Shown: positions 1 through 5,323, counted from the first letter of the stretch. The stretch is 5,323 nt of DNA from Thermomicrobiales bacterium (GCA_020847015.1 JADLCW010000521.1:1-5323), one strand, 5' to 3'. Notes: generated by a model from the letters alone, not told the origin. Program-made: numbers and translations.

Positions 1-1
1 A

Positions 2-136
2 TGGATCGCCCCGGCGTTCAGCGCCGTCAACGCGATCCGCGTCGTGTTCTACCTGCCGCAGATCGTCGCCGTGGCGCGCAGCGTGGATGGCGCGCGCGAC
101 ATCGCGCTGTGCACCAGGGCCATGTGGGCTCGATGA
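2..136 (+). CDS. C-terminal part of a PQ-loop-like small membrane protein, probably truncated
   Basis: The upstream end lies outside the window. The frame starting at base 2 reads 44 residues before a TGA at 134-136. It contains a hydrophobic stretch followed by Y-L-P-Q (visible residues 17-20), then a basic/polar turn with D-G-A-R-D-I (29-34) and an M-W pair (41-42). The proline-glutamine pair after a helix, followed some ten residues later by a glycine-containing turn, resembles the PQ-loop/SemiSWEET-like family of small integral membrane proteins, and this frame has far more natural composition than the arginine-rich alternatives. In such proteins another helix normally follows, but here the frame stops two codons after M-W, and no continuation is visible in the other plus-strand frames. 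An arginine (R39, AGG) sits where I would expect a tryptophan (TGG). I therefore suspect a truncated or decaying gene. Function unknown; family assignment is from motif recall only. Confidence 0.45.
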   Translation, partial: WIAPAFSAVNAIRVVFYLPQIVAVARSVDGARDIALCTRAMWAR

Positions 137-272
137 ACTGAGATTCCAGCTCACGGCGCCCAGAGCTTCGCGAACGCGAACGACAACTGCCGGCAATCCT
201 GTGCAGGCTTCTGGAGGCGACGCAGAAGGGGCCAGTGGCCTGGCGCTCGCTTGGGTTTGCCTTGTGCGGCCT
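137..272. other. Convergent intergenic gap without a clear terminator
   Basis: This stretch separates the stop of the plus-strand PQ-loop fragment from the stop of the minus-strand ligase, so a terminator serving either side would be expected here. Two modest inverted repeats are present: CTTCTG/CAGAAG (208-213 with 223-228, 9-nt loop) and GCCAG/CTGGC (231-235 with 240-244, 4-nt loop). Neither is followed by a T-run on either strand, so neither meets the usual picture of an intrinsic terminator. Termination may be Rho-dependent or may lie outside. I see no convincing gene in it. Confidence 0.4.
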
Positions 273-1820
273 TCACGGATCGTGCTCGAACACCGAGCCG
301 AATTGCCGCCGTAGTTCCGCCTTGATGATCTTCCCGAGCGAGTTCTTCGGCAGCGAATCGACGATCTCGACCGAGCGCGGCTTCTTGTAGCCCGCCAGCC
401 GCTCGCGACAGAAGTCGATCACGTCGGTCTGACTGAGGGTGAACCCGGGCCGCGGCACGACCAGGGCCTTGACCGATTCGCCCCACAGCGGGTCAGCCAC
501 CCCGATCACCGCGGCCTCGAGGATGCCCGGGTGGGTGCAGAGCACTTCCTCGATTTCGCGCGGGTAGATGTTGACGCCGCCGCTGATGATCATGTCCTTC
601 TTCCGGCCGACGAGGTAGAGAAAGCCATCGTCGTCGCGCCGGGCCAGGTCGCCGGTGTGGAGCCAGCCGTTTCTCAGCGTTTCGGCGGTGGACTCGGGGT
701 CGCCGAAGTAGCCCTTCATCACTGTCGGGCCGCTGACGACGATCTCGCCGACCTCGCCGGCAGGCACTTCGGTGTCTTCCCCGTCGAACAGGCGGATATC
801 GTTCAGGAAGAACGCGCGGCCGATGCTGCCCGGCCTTCGCAACGCATCGCCTGGCTTCAGGCAGGCGACGCTGCCGGTGGATTCGGTCTGTCCGTAGCTG
901 TCGCAGATGCCGACCCCCGGGAAGCGCTGCATCAGGCGCGCCTTCAACTCGACCGGCAGCACGCCGCCTCCGGTGATGATCAGGCGCAGCGACCCGGCGT
1001 GTGCCAGCAGCGGATCGGGCAGATCCAGGATCAGCGCGCACATCGTCGGCACCAGCACCGCGCGGGTCGCATGTTCGCGTGCGAGCACCGCCATGAAGGT
1101 CGGCGCATCGAACGACTTCATCAGCACCAGCGTGTCGGCGGCGAGGACCGTCCGCGGCAACGTCGCAAGCCCTCCGCCATGGAACAGCGGCGCGGGGTAG
1201 AGATCGACGTCGTCGAACCGGACATCCCATTCGACGATGTGGTTGATCGCCTGAAAGAAGACGTTCCGGTGCGTCAGCACGACGCCTTTCGGGATCCCGG
1301 TGGTTCCGGAGGTGAAGAGGATGCAGGCATCGTCGTCTTCGCCGACTTCGACTCCCGCGCTGCCACGGCCGGGCGCGGACAGGAGACTCTCGTAGGCAAT
1401 CGAGCCGGGCGCGCCCGAAGCTCCGACCGCAACCAGCGTCAGCGGCTGTCGCGCAGCCGGATCGAGGGCGGCGACCGCACCCGACAGGTCGTCGTCGAAG
1501 ATCAGCCAGCGCGATCCGGTCTTGCGGATCAGTGGGCTCAGCTCGGCGGCCTTGAGCCGCGCGTTGAGCACCACCAGCGTCGCGCCGGTCTTCAGCACCC
1601 CGAAGTAGATCTCGGCAAACTCGATGCGGTTGGTCATCAGCAAGGCCACCTTGTCGCCGCGCGAGAGCCCCGCAGCGCGCAGCGCGGCGGCGAGCCGGTC
1701 GGCGCGATCGAGGAGTTCGGCGTAGGTGAGCGAACGATCCTCCACGACCACCGCCTTCTTCCGCGGGCACTTCGAGGCCGCCCTGTCCAGCGCGGCGATC
1801 ACCGTCGGCGCATGGCTCAT
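273..1820 (-). CDS. AMP-forming acyl-CoA synthetase (ANL superfamily, FadD-like)
   Basis: Predicted to activate a carboxylic acid with ATP to an acyl-adenylate and then transfer it to CoA, in the cytoplasm. Numbering from the ATG at 1820 (515 aa, usual length for the family), the adenylation motifs are all present and ordered: the P-loop-like T-S-G-T-T-G-I-P-K-G (about 170-179), Y-G-Q-T-E (309-313), G-W-L-H-T-G-D (385-391), the hinge and A8 region G-R-K-K-D...G-G-V-N-I-Y-P (405-420), and the C-terminal P-K-N-S-L-G-K with catalytic lysine K497. It therefore looks intact and active. A GTG at 1829 would add three residues; I prefer the ATG because GGTGG lies 5 nt upstream of it. It is the last gene of a run with the TRAP genes, which suggests it activates the imported acid. 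Substrate cannot be read from sequence: medium-chain, aromatic, alicyclic or dicarboxylic acids are all possible. It does not resemble malonyl-CoA synthetase MatB, as far as I recall that sequence. Confidence 0.93.
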   Translation of the reverse strand: MSHAPTVIAALDRAASKCPRKKAVVVEDRSLTYAELLDRADRLAAALRAAGLSRGDKVALLMTNRIEFAEIYFGVLKTGATLVVLNARLKAAELSPLIRKTGSRWLIFDDDLSGAVAALDPAARQPLTLVAVGASGAPGSIAYESLLSAPGRGSAGVEVGEDDDACILFTSGTTGIPKGVVLTHRNVFFQAINHIVEWDVRFDDVDLYPAPLFHGGGLATLPRTVLAADTLVLMKSFDAPTFMAVLAREHATRAVLVPTMCALILDLPDPLLAHAGSLRLIITGGGVLPVELKARLMQRFPGVGICDSYGQTESTGSVACLKPGDALRRPGSIGRAFFLNDIRLFDGEDTEVPAGEVGEIVVSGPTVMKGYFGDPESTAETLRNGWLHTGDLARRDDDGFLYLVGRKKDMIISGGVNIYPREIEEVLCTHPGILEAAVIGVADPLWGESVKALVVPRPGFTLSQTDVIDFCRERLAGYKKPRSVEIVDSLPKNSLGKIIKAELRRQFGSVFEHDP

Positions 1821-1825
1821 CGATG

Positions 1826-1830
1826 CCACC
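1826..1830 (-). promoter_or_regulatory. Ribosome binding site of the ligase gene
   Basis: On the minus strand GGTGG lies 5 nt before the ATG at 1820. It is one mismatch from GGAGG and favours this ATG over the in-frame GTG at 1829, which has no good Shine-Dalgarno sequence at a suitable distance. Confidence 0.45.
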
Positions 1831-1848
1831 AGGCGACGTCTCGTGAAC

Positions 1849-1890
1849 CCATGCGCATGGCTGGCGCGCAGGTTGGCGCTACGGCGCCAG
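1849..1890 (-). other. Intercistronic stem-loops at the dctM/ligase junction
   Basis: In the mRNA sense (minus strand) CTGGCGC (1890-1884) can pair in two mutually exclusive ways. One is a tight hairpin in which TGGCGC pairs with GCGCCA (1879-1874) around a CGTA loop, placing the dctM TAG stop (1881-1879) across loop and stem. The other is a longer stem with GCGCCAG (1867-1861). Just downstream is a perfect 12-bp palindrome, CCATGCGCATGG (1849-1860), able to form a small CCAU/AUGG stem. There is no U-run, so this is not a standard terminator. It could stabilise the dctPQM part of the transcript or lower ligase expression; that role is inference. Confidence 0.35.
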
Positions 1891-3186
1891 ACGGCCAGGC
1901 AGCCACAGAGCGATCGGGGGGAACGCGAGCACCACCGCCATGATCACGAACTGGCAGAGCATGAAAGGCAGCGAGCCACGGATGATGGCAGACAAGGCCA
2001 CGTCCGGGGCGATCTGGCGCGCGATGAACAGATGCACGCCGACCGGGGGCGTGATCACCGCCAGCTCCGCCTGCAGGATCACCAGCACACCGAACCAGAT
2101 CGGATCCACCCCCAGCGCCTTGACGATCGGAAAGAAGAACGGCAGCGTCAGCATGATCATGCCGACAGTGTCCATGAACATCCCGAGGATCGTCATGATC
2201 CCGAGCATCACGATCACGACCAGAAGCGGCGACACGTCGAGCCCCTTCAGCGCACCGACCATCGCGAACGGTATGCCGGCGAACGCCAGGAAGCGGCTGT
2301 AGAGCAGACCGCCGATGATGATCAGGTAGATCATGCAGCTGATCCTCACCGACGAAGTCAGCGCCTGGTTCAGCACGTTCCACTTGAGTTGCCGGTAGGC
2401 GGCCAGCAGCGCCAGCGCGCACAGCGCGCCGAGCGCCGACGCTTCGTTGACGGTGACCAGGCCCGAATAGATCCCGCCCAGCACGACCACGATCAGCACG
2501 CCAAAGGGGCCGATCGACTTCAACGAGGCGAGCCGCGCGGACCACGGCGGTGGCTTGTCGACCGCCGTCACCATCGACGGATTGCGCCGCGCCACCAGCC
2601 AGGCCGTGACCATGAACAGGCCTGCGCTCAGCAGGCCAGGGCCAACCCCGGCGAACAGCATCCGGCTCACCGACTGATCGGTGACCAGCGCGTAGAACAC
2701 CGCCATCGCGCTCGGCGGAATCAGCGCCGCCAGAGTCCCGGCCACCACCACGGTGCCGGCCGCGAAGCCGCCGTCGTAGCCGTGGCGGCGCATCTCGGCG
2801 ATCGACAGGCGCCCCATGGTCGCGGTGGCAGCGACGCTCGAGCCCGAGACGGCGGCGAAGAACGCGCTGGCGCCGATCGCCGACATCGCGAGCCCGCCCG
2901 GCAGCCGGCCGAACCACAGGCGCGCGGCCGCATAGGCCTGGCGGGCGAATCCGGCGCTCGCGACCAGTTCGCCCATCAGGATGAACATCGGAATCACCAC
3001 CAGCGAGAAACTCGCCACGGTCGCATACGGGATGGTTGCCAGCAGGCCCATCGCCGGCCCCGTGCCGCCGATGAGCAGCAGTCCGCCCGCTCCCACCAGC
3101 GCCATGCTGAACGCCACCGGCAGACCCAGCAGCAGAAGGGCCAGCAACACTGCTCCCGACACGAAGCCGGCTGCCGCGGCGCTCAC
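1879..3186 (-). CDS. dctM: TRAP transporter large permease subunit, DctM family
   Basis: The large membrane subunit of a tripartite ATP-independent periplasmic transporter, the part that carries the ion-coupled translocation path in the inner membrane. The 435-residue length is typical and the protein is hydrophobic throughout. Family features in order are I-P-M-F-I-L-M-G-E-L (65-74), S-G-S-S-V-A-A-T-A-T-M-G (114-125), G-T-L-A-A-L-I-P-P-S (150-159), the T-V-N-E-A-S-A-L-G segment (245-253), G-M-F-M-D-T-V-G-M-I (335-344) and I-T-P-P-V-G-V (378-384). The start is GTG at 3186, whose GTGA overlaps the dctQ stop, with GGAG 8 nt upstream; this arrangement points to translational coupling with dctQ. 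The ends and motifs are intact. Gene symbol reflects the family, not a demonstrated C4-dicarboxylate substrate. Confidence 0.95.
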   Translation of the reverse strand: MSAAAAGFVSGAVLLALLLLGLPVAFSMALVGAGGLLLIGGTGPAMGLLATIPYATVASFSLVVIPMFILMGELVASAGFARQAYAAARLWFGRLPGGLAMSAIGASAFFAAVSGSSVAATATMGRLSIAEMRRHGYDGGFAAGTVVVAGTLAALIPPSAMAVFYALVTDQSVSRMLFAGVGPGLLSAGLFMVTAWLVARRNPSMVTAVDKPPPWSARLASLKSIGPFGVLIVVVLGGIYSGLVTVNEASALGALCALALLAAYRQLKWNVLNQALTSSVRISCMIYLIIIGGLLYSRFLAFAGIPFAMVGALKGLDVSPLLVVIVMLGIMTILGMFMDTVGMIMLTLPFFFPIVKALGVDPIWFGVLVILQAELAVITPPVGVHLFIARQIAPDVALSAIIRGSLPFMLCQFVIMAVVLAFPPIALWLPGRLAP

Positions 3187-3734
3187 GCCACAGGCTCCGC
3201 AGGGGGCTTCGCTTCAGCGCGCGGTTCGGTCGAAGCGCCGCACAACGACGCGACCGCACGCACGAGCTCGTACAGCAGCTGAACCGAGAGCAGCAGACTG
3301 CCGAGCGCGACCAGGAACCGCGACGGATAGATCGGGAAGGGGATCAGCCCGGCGGAGTATTCGCCCATCTGCCAGCTCCTGATCGCCATGCCGCCGGTGG
3401 CCCACGACACGGTGGCGAACAGCAGCAGCCCGAGCGCCGCGGTGAACGCCTGCAGTGCGAAGCGAGGCTTGCCGCGCAACCGCCCGGTGACAATGTCCAC
3501 CGCGACGTGCCCCCGCGCGGCCTGGGTTCCGGCCAGACTCAGGAACACCGAGAACACCAGCAGGAGTTCGACGCCTTCTAGAGTTCCCGTGAGGGGGTGA
3601 TTCAACGTATAGCGAAGAATGGCGTCGGCGCTGACGCCGAACATGATCGCCAGCAGCGCCAGGTTCGCGCCGACGCCAAGCCAGCGCCAGCAGGCGTCGA
3701 GCGCGCGCTCGATCCGCGCCGGGAATGAACTCAC
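3183..3734 (-). CDS. dctQ: TRAP transporter small permease subunit, DctQ family
   Basis: The small inner-membrane subunit that pairs with DctM. I place the start at the GTG at 3734, giving 183 residues, which fits the family; the open frame continues upstream to an ATG at 3857, but that part lies inside dctP and is arginine/cysteine-rich and not DctQ-like. Four hydrophobic segments are visible at about 19-40, 53-71, 93-116 and 135-157. The family signature is clear: R-Y-T-L-N (41-45) near the end of helix 1, E-G-V-E (53-56) at the start of helix 2, then Q-A-A-R-G-H-V-A-V-D (71-80). The tail after 165 is polar and rich in A, E and P. It begins 7 nt after the dctP stop and overlaps dctM by 4 nt. 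No strong Shine-Dalgarno sequence precedes the GTG, so it probably relies on ribosomes finishing dctP. Confidence 0.9.
   Translation of the reverse strand: MSSFPARIERALDACWRWLGVGANLALLAIMFGVSADAILRYTLNHPLTGTLEGVELLLVFSVFLSLAGTQAARGHVAVDIVTGRLRGKPRFALQAFTAALGLLLFATVSWATGGMAIRSWQMGEYSAGLIPFPIYPSRFLVALGSLLLSVQLLYELVRAVASLCGASTEPRAEAKPPAEPVA
3195..3198 (-). promoter_or_regulatory. Ribosome binding site of dctM
   Basis: GGAG on the minus strand lies 8 nt before the GTG start of dctM and inside the last codons of dctQ. Together with the GTGA stop/start overlap it supports GTG at 3186 as the real start. Confidence 0.6.
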
Positions 3735-3741
3735 CGCCGGG

Positions 3742-4788
3742 TCAGTGCGCGTTCTTCTTCTGCAGCTCGAGGTACCGCCGCAGCGCTTCGCTGGCCGGGA
3801 AGCCCTTGGCGTCCATCGCCTTGGCCCAGGTGTCCCACAGCGATGACATCGCCGCATGCAGCTTCTCGCGGTTCGCTGCGTCCCACGAGTAGAAGCGGAC
3901 GCCCTTGGCCTCCATCTCCTTGATCGCGTCGTGCATCTCCTTCTCGTAGAGTTCGGCGAGGTTCTCGGCGAAGTTGCGCTGGCCGGCCTCGCGCATCGCG
4001 AGCTGGATGTCCTTGGGCAGGCCGTCCCACACCCGTTTGTTGACGATGACGAGCTGGCCCGCAGGTGCGCCCAGGTTGATTCGCGAGTGATGCTTGGCCA
4101 CTTCGTACAGCTTGGCGTCGCGGTTGGCCGAGACGAACCCGACGTTGGCGTCGAGCGTGCCGCGCGAGAGCGACTCGTACACCTCGGGCCAGGGCATGGC
4201 CACCGGCGTGCCGCCGAACCCGCTGATGAGCTGGGGCCATTCGCGGCCGATCACACGGACTTTCAGGCCCTTGAGCGCCGCGAGGTCGGGGATCGGCTTG
4301 GTCGAGATGATCTCCTGATCGGAGACGCCCCAGCTGAACAGCGGCTCGACACCCAGCTTTCGGAGATCGTCGCGAAAGAAGCCGAAGTCTCCGGTCAGGA
4401 TCAGTTCGTTCGATGCGCGGATCGCCGGGCGAAATGCCGGGCTGATCCCCGGCAGGTTGAACAGCGCGAGGGTTGGCGAAATAGCCGGGTTGTACGCCTG
4501 CACCCAGATTCCGATGTCGGCGACGCCGGATCGCGTGCCCTCGAAGATCTCGGCGGCCTTGAGCAGCGACTCGGCCGGAAAGTACTCGAACTTGACCTTG
4601 CCCTGCGTTCGCTTCTCGACGTCGTCGGCCCATGCGCGGGTCAGACGCGGACGCGACGCAGTCGCCGGCTGGAAGTCGGCGATCTTCAGCACGACCGGCG
4701 CCGATGGGGTCTGCGTCCATCCGGTACTGCCGGATGCTGCCATCGTCAACGACAGCACCAGCCTCACAACTCGCACGATCGACGGCAC
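3742..4788 (-). CDS. dctP: TRAP transporter substrate-binding protein, DctP family
   Basis: The periplasmic receptor that captures the substrate and delivers it to DctQM. The start is the GTG at 4788, chosen because a perfect AGGAGG lies 7 nt upstream and because it gives a signal peptide at the very N-terminus (R5 and R9, hydrophobic 10-20, cleavage likely around 22-30). An ATG further upstream at 4875 would add 29 non-signal-like residues. The 348-aa length is typical. Visible family features: early strand V-L-K-I-A (33-37), L-K-G-L-K-V-R-V (172-179) whose R178 matches the conserved arginine that salt-bridges the substrate carboxylate, and G-G-T-P-V-A-M-P (192-199) followed by E-V-Y-E-S-L (202-207). 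Where many members carry a D-G-Q-E-N-like motif, this one reads D213-A-N-V-G, so the ligand pocket may be atypical. First gene of the operon; substrate probably a carboxylate but not identifiable. Confidence 0.95.
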   Translation of the reverse strand: MPSIVRVVRLVLSLTMAASGSTGWTQTPSAPVVLKIADFQPATASRPRLTRAWADDVEKRTQGKVKFEYFPAESLLKAAEIFEGTRSGVADIGIWVQAYNPAISPTLALFNLPGISPAFRPAIRASNELILTGDFGFFRDDLRKLGVEPLFSWGVSDQEIISTKPIPDLAALKGLKVRVIGREWPQLISGFGGTPVAMPWPEVYESLSRGTLDANVGFVSANRDAKLYEVAKHHSRINLGAPAGQLVIVNKRVWDGLPKDIQLAMREAGQRNFAENLAELYEKEMHDAIKEMEAKGVRFYSWDAANREKLHAAMSSLWDTWAKAMDAKGFPASEALRRYLELQKKNAH

Positions 4789-4919
4789 GGTTGATCCTCC
4801 TGGAAGCCCAATTCTTTTCCGAGCGCCGGCGCGGCTCGCGGCTGTTGGTGGCGGGCTCACGCCCCTTTCAGCCAAAGACGCCTTCTTTCGAAGCGAAAAC
4901 GTGGTCGTCCGGCGGGCTG
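4789..4919 (-). other. Leader (5' UTR) of the dctPQM-ligase transcript
   Basis: If transcription starts about 7 nt after the -10 box, near 4919, the leader before dctP is about 130 nt. It holds a possible CGAGC/GCTCG stem (4820-4824 with 4834-4838, GC-rich 9-nt loop) about 20 nt upstream of the AGGAGG. I recognise no known riboswitch and no leader peptide with its own ribosome binding site. The TSS is inferred from the promoter position. Confidence 0.4.
4796..4801 (-). promoter_or_regulatory. Ribosome binding site of dctP
   Basis: Perfect AGGAGG on the minus strand, 7 nt before the GTG at 4788. It decides the dctP start against the upstream in-frame ATG at 4875, and it is the strongest ribosome binding site in the operon. 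Confidence 0.85.
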
Positions 4920-4925
4920 CGAGGC

Positions 4926-4953
4926 ATGATAGACAGCGTCACTTGCTTGTCAA
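4926..4953 (-). promoter_or_regulatory. Sigma-70-type promoter for the TRAP-ligase operon
   Basis: On the minus strand a perfect -35 TTGACA (4948-4953) is followed after 16 nt by TATCAT (4926-4931), five of six matches to the -10 consensus. It sits about 140 nt upstream of dctP, in a less GC-rich patch of a GC-rich window, and faces the operon. An 11-bp perfect palindrome, GCTTG-A-CAAGC (4945-4955), overlaps the -35 box and could be an operator. Confidence 0.7.
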
Positions 4954-4999
4954 GCGTTACTCAGAGATGGTGACGATCGCCGCTGTGGGTGCGCTGGAG

Positions 5000-5124
5000 T
5001 TGGCGATCTGCAAGCGATTCGACCGACTCCCGGACGGCCCGAGCAGCTTCGCCGTGGCGTCGATTGGTTCCCAAGCCTGTGCTGCGCGCCGTTCGTTCCA
5101 GTGCGGATATCCTTGGCGATCTGC
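5000..5124 (+). repeat. 12-bp perfect direct repeat pair
   Basis: TTGGCGATCTGC occurs at 5000-5011 and again at 5113-5124, 113 bp apart start to start, both inside the non-coding region upstream of the stress protein gene. The downstream copy ends 2 nt before the AAGGAG ribosome binding site. It may be a pair of regulatory half-sites or simply a chance repeat. Confidence 0.35.
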
Positions 5125-5126
5125 CG

Positions 5127-5132
5127 AAGGAG
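5127..5132 (+). promoter_or_regulatory. Ribosome binding site of the universal stress protein gene
   Basis: AAGGAG lies 6 nt before the ATG at 5139. It fixes the start of a gene that is otherwise visible only as a short fragment at the window edge. Confidence 0.8.
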
Positions 5133-5138
5133 AACACC

Positions 5139-5323
5139 ATGTTCAGTCGGGTTCTGTTTCCCACCGATGGCTCAGACGTCTCCCTTTCGGCGGCCGATGC
5201 CGCCATCACGATGGCCAAGCTCGGCGGGGCGCCGTTGCAGCCGGTGTACGTGGTCGAACCGTACCCGTTTACCGGCATCGGAGTGGCGCGGCCGGCGGGG
5301 TTCGACGACTACATGGCGGCGTC
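5139..5323 (+). CDS. Universal stress protein, UspA family (N-terminal part)
   Basis: The gene begins at the ATG at 5139 behind a good AAGGAG site and runs off the right edge after about 61 codons. The start M-F-S-R-V-L-F-P-T-D-G-S (1-12) is the typical first strand and turn of a Usp domain; D10 lies at the end of strand one, where ATP-binding members contact adenine. It is followed by a helix with S-A-A-D-A-A (17-22) and a second strand L-Q-P-V-Y-V-V-E (33-40), as the alpha/beta fold predicts. The glycine-rich nucleotide motif G-x2-G-x9-G-S/T would be further downstream and is not visible, so ATP binding cannot be judged. A single-domain protein of about 140-160 aa or a tandem-domain form are both possible. 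It is divergent from the TRAP operon, so a functional link is not implied. Confidence 0.88.
   Translation, partial: MFSRVLFPTDGSDVSLSAADAAITMAKLGGAPLQPVYVVEPYPFTGIGVARPAGFDDYMAA

Larger units (their letters stand above)
4956..5138 (+). other. Upstream region of the universal stress protein gene
   Basis: This completes the 350-nt divergent gap. I find no convincing sigma-70 promoter facing the stress gene and no clear FNR/ANR-type site, although stress proteins of this family are often regulated that way. Two identical 12-mers, TTGGCGATCTGC, occur as direct repeats at 5000-5011 and 5113-5124, the second just before the Shine-Dalgarno sequence. A short inverted repeat TTGG-TTC-CCAA lies at 5064-5074. 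No gene is seen. Confidence 0.4.

Noticed and set aside
1..141. ATG-starting frame at base 1
   Set aside because: The product is arginine-rich and looks like a frame-shifted shadow of the PQ-loop-like frame starting at base 2.
208..244. Inverted repeats as a terminator of the ligase operon
   Set aside because: Stems are 5-6 bp and no T-run follows on either strand.
87..314. Plus-strand 75-codon frame at the left end
   Set aside because: It overlaps the PQ-loop-like frame and the 3' end of the ligase; low-complexity product with no recognisable feature.
1817..1858. 13-codon reading frame (start at 1858) whose TGA overlaps the ligase ATG
   Set aside because: Coupled leader peptides exist, but no ribosome binding site precedes it and the same frame is open far upstream by composition, so it is probably chance.
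531..1943. Long plus-strand open frame of 470 codons opposite the ligase
   Set aside because: It is antisense to a ligase with all family motifs; its product is rich in D, R, H, Q and A with no recognisable domain, as expected from the complementary strand of GC-rich coding DNA.
1817..3259. Minus-strand 480-codon frame overlapping dctM
   Set aside because: Out-of-frame shadow of dctM, arginine- and glycine-rich without membrane segments.
1726..3282. Plus-strand open frame of 518 codons opposite dctM, with arginine/histidine/glutamine-rich product
   Set aside because: Composition is typical of antisense GC-rich frames; the minus strand here encodes an intact DctM with conserved motifs.
3735..3857. 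Upstream extension of dctQ to an ATG at 3857
   Set aside because: It would lie within dctP and encode an R/C/P-rich stretch unlike any DctQ N-terminus; GTG at 3734 gives the usual length.
4789..4875. Upstream extension of dctP to an ATG at 4875
   Set aside because: It would bury the signal peptide behind 29 polar residues and ignore the perfect AGGAGG placed 7 nt before GTG 4788.
5001..5015. Possible sigma-54 promoter (GG-N10-GC) upstream of the stress gene
   Set aside because: Only the GG and GC dinucleotides match; the flanking TTGC-type bases are absent and the spacing to the gene is long.
4961..5278. Minus-strand 105-codon frame over the stress protein start
   Set aside because: Antisense to a clear Usp N-terminus with a good ribosome binding site, and no family resemblance.

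Overview
The window is GC-rich throughout, with GTG start codons and strong G/C third-position bias. TRAP transporters, an acyl-CoA ligase and a universal stress protein together suggest a proteobacterium. I would guess a betaproteobacterium such as a Burkholderiales or Rhodocyclales relative, but that is an inference from style; no rRNA or marker gene is present.

Layout. Positions 2-136 (+) hold the tail of a small PQ-loop-like membrane protein that stops abruptly and looks truncated. Positions 137-272 are a short convergent gap with no clear intrinsic terminator. From 4788 down to 273 (-) runs a four-gene cluster in transcription order: TRAP substrate-binding protein (dctP), small permease (dctQ), large permease (dctM), and an AMP-forming acyl-CoA ligase. 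The gaps are 7 nt, a 4-nt GTGA overlap, and about 58 nt. Positions 4789-5138 form a divergent intergenic region. On the minus strand it carries a near-consensus sigma-70 promoter (TTGACA, 16 nt, TATCAT), a leader of about 130 nt and a strong AGGAGG ribosome binding site for dctP. From 5139 (+) a UspA-family universal stress protein begins and runs off the window.

How the genes work together. The three TRAP proteins should bind an organic anion, probably a carboxylate, in the periplasm and bring it in by ion-coupled symport. The ligase would then trap the acid as its CoA thioester with ATP. This reads as an uptake-and-activate module for a carboxylic acid whose identity the sequence does not reveal. 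No regulator gene lies in the window. A perfect 11-bp palindrome sits over the -35 box and is a candidate operator.

I see no mobile element, CRISPR array, RNA gene or clearly new system. The points worth a second look are the transporter-ligase pairing, an SBP with an unusual ligand-site motif, the palindrome on the promoter, alternative stem-loops at the dctM/ligase junction, and the truncated PQ-loop gene.
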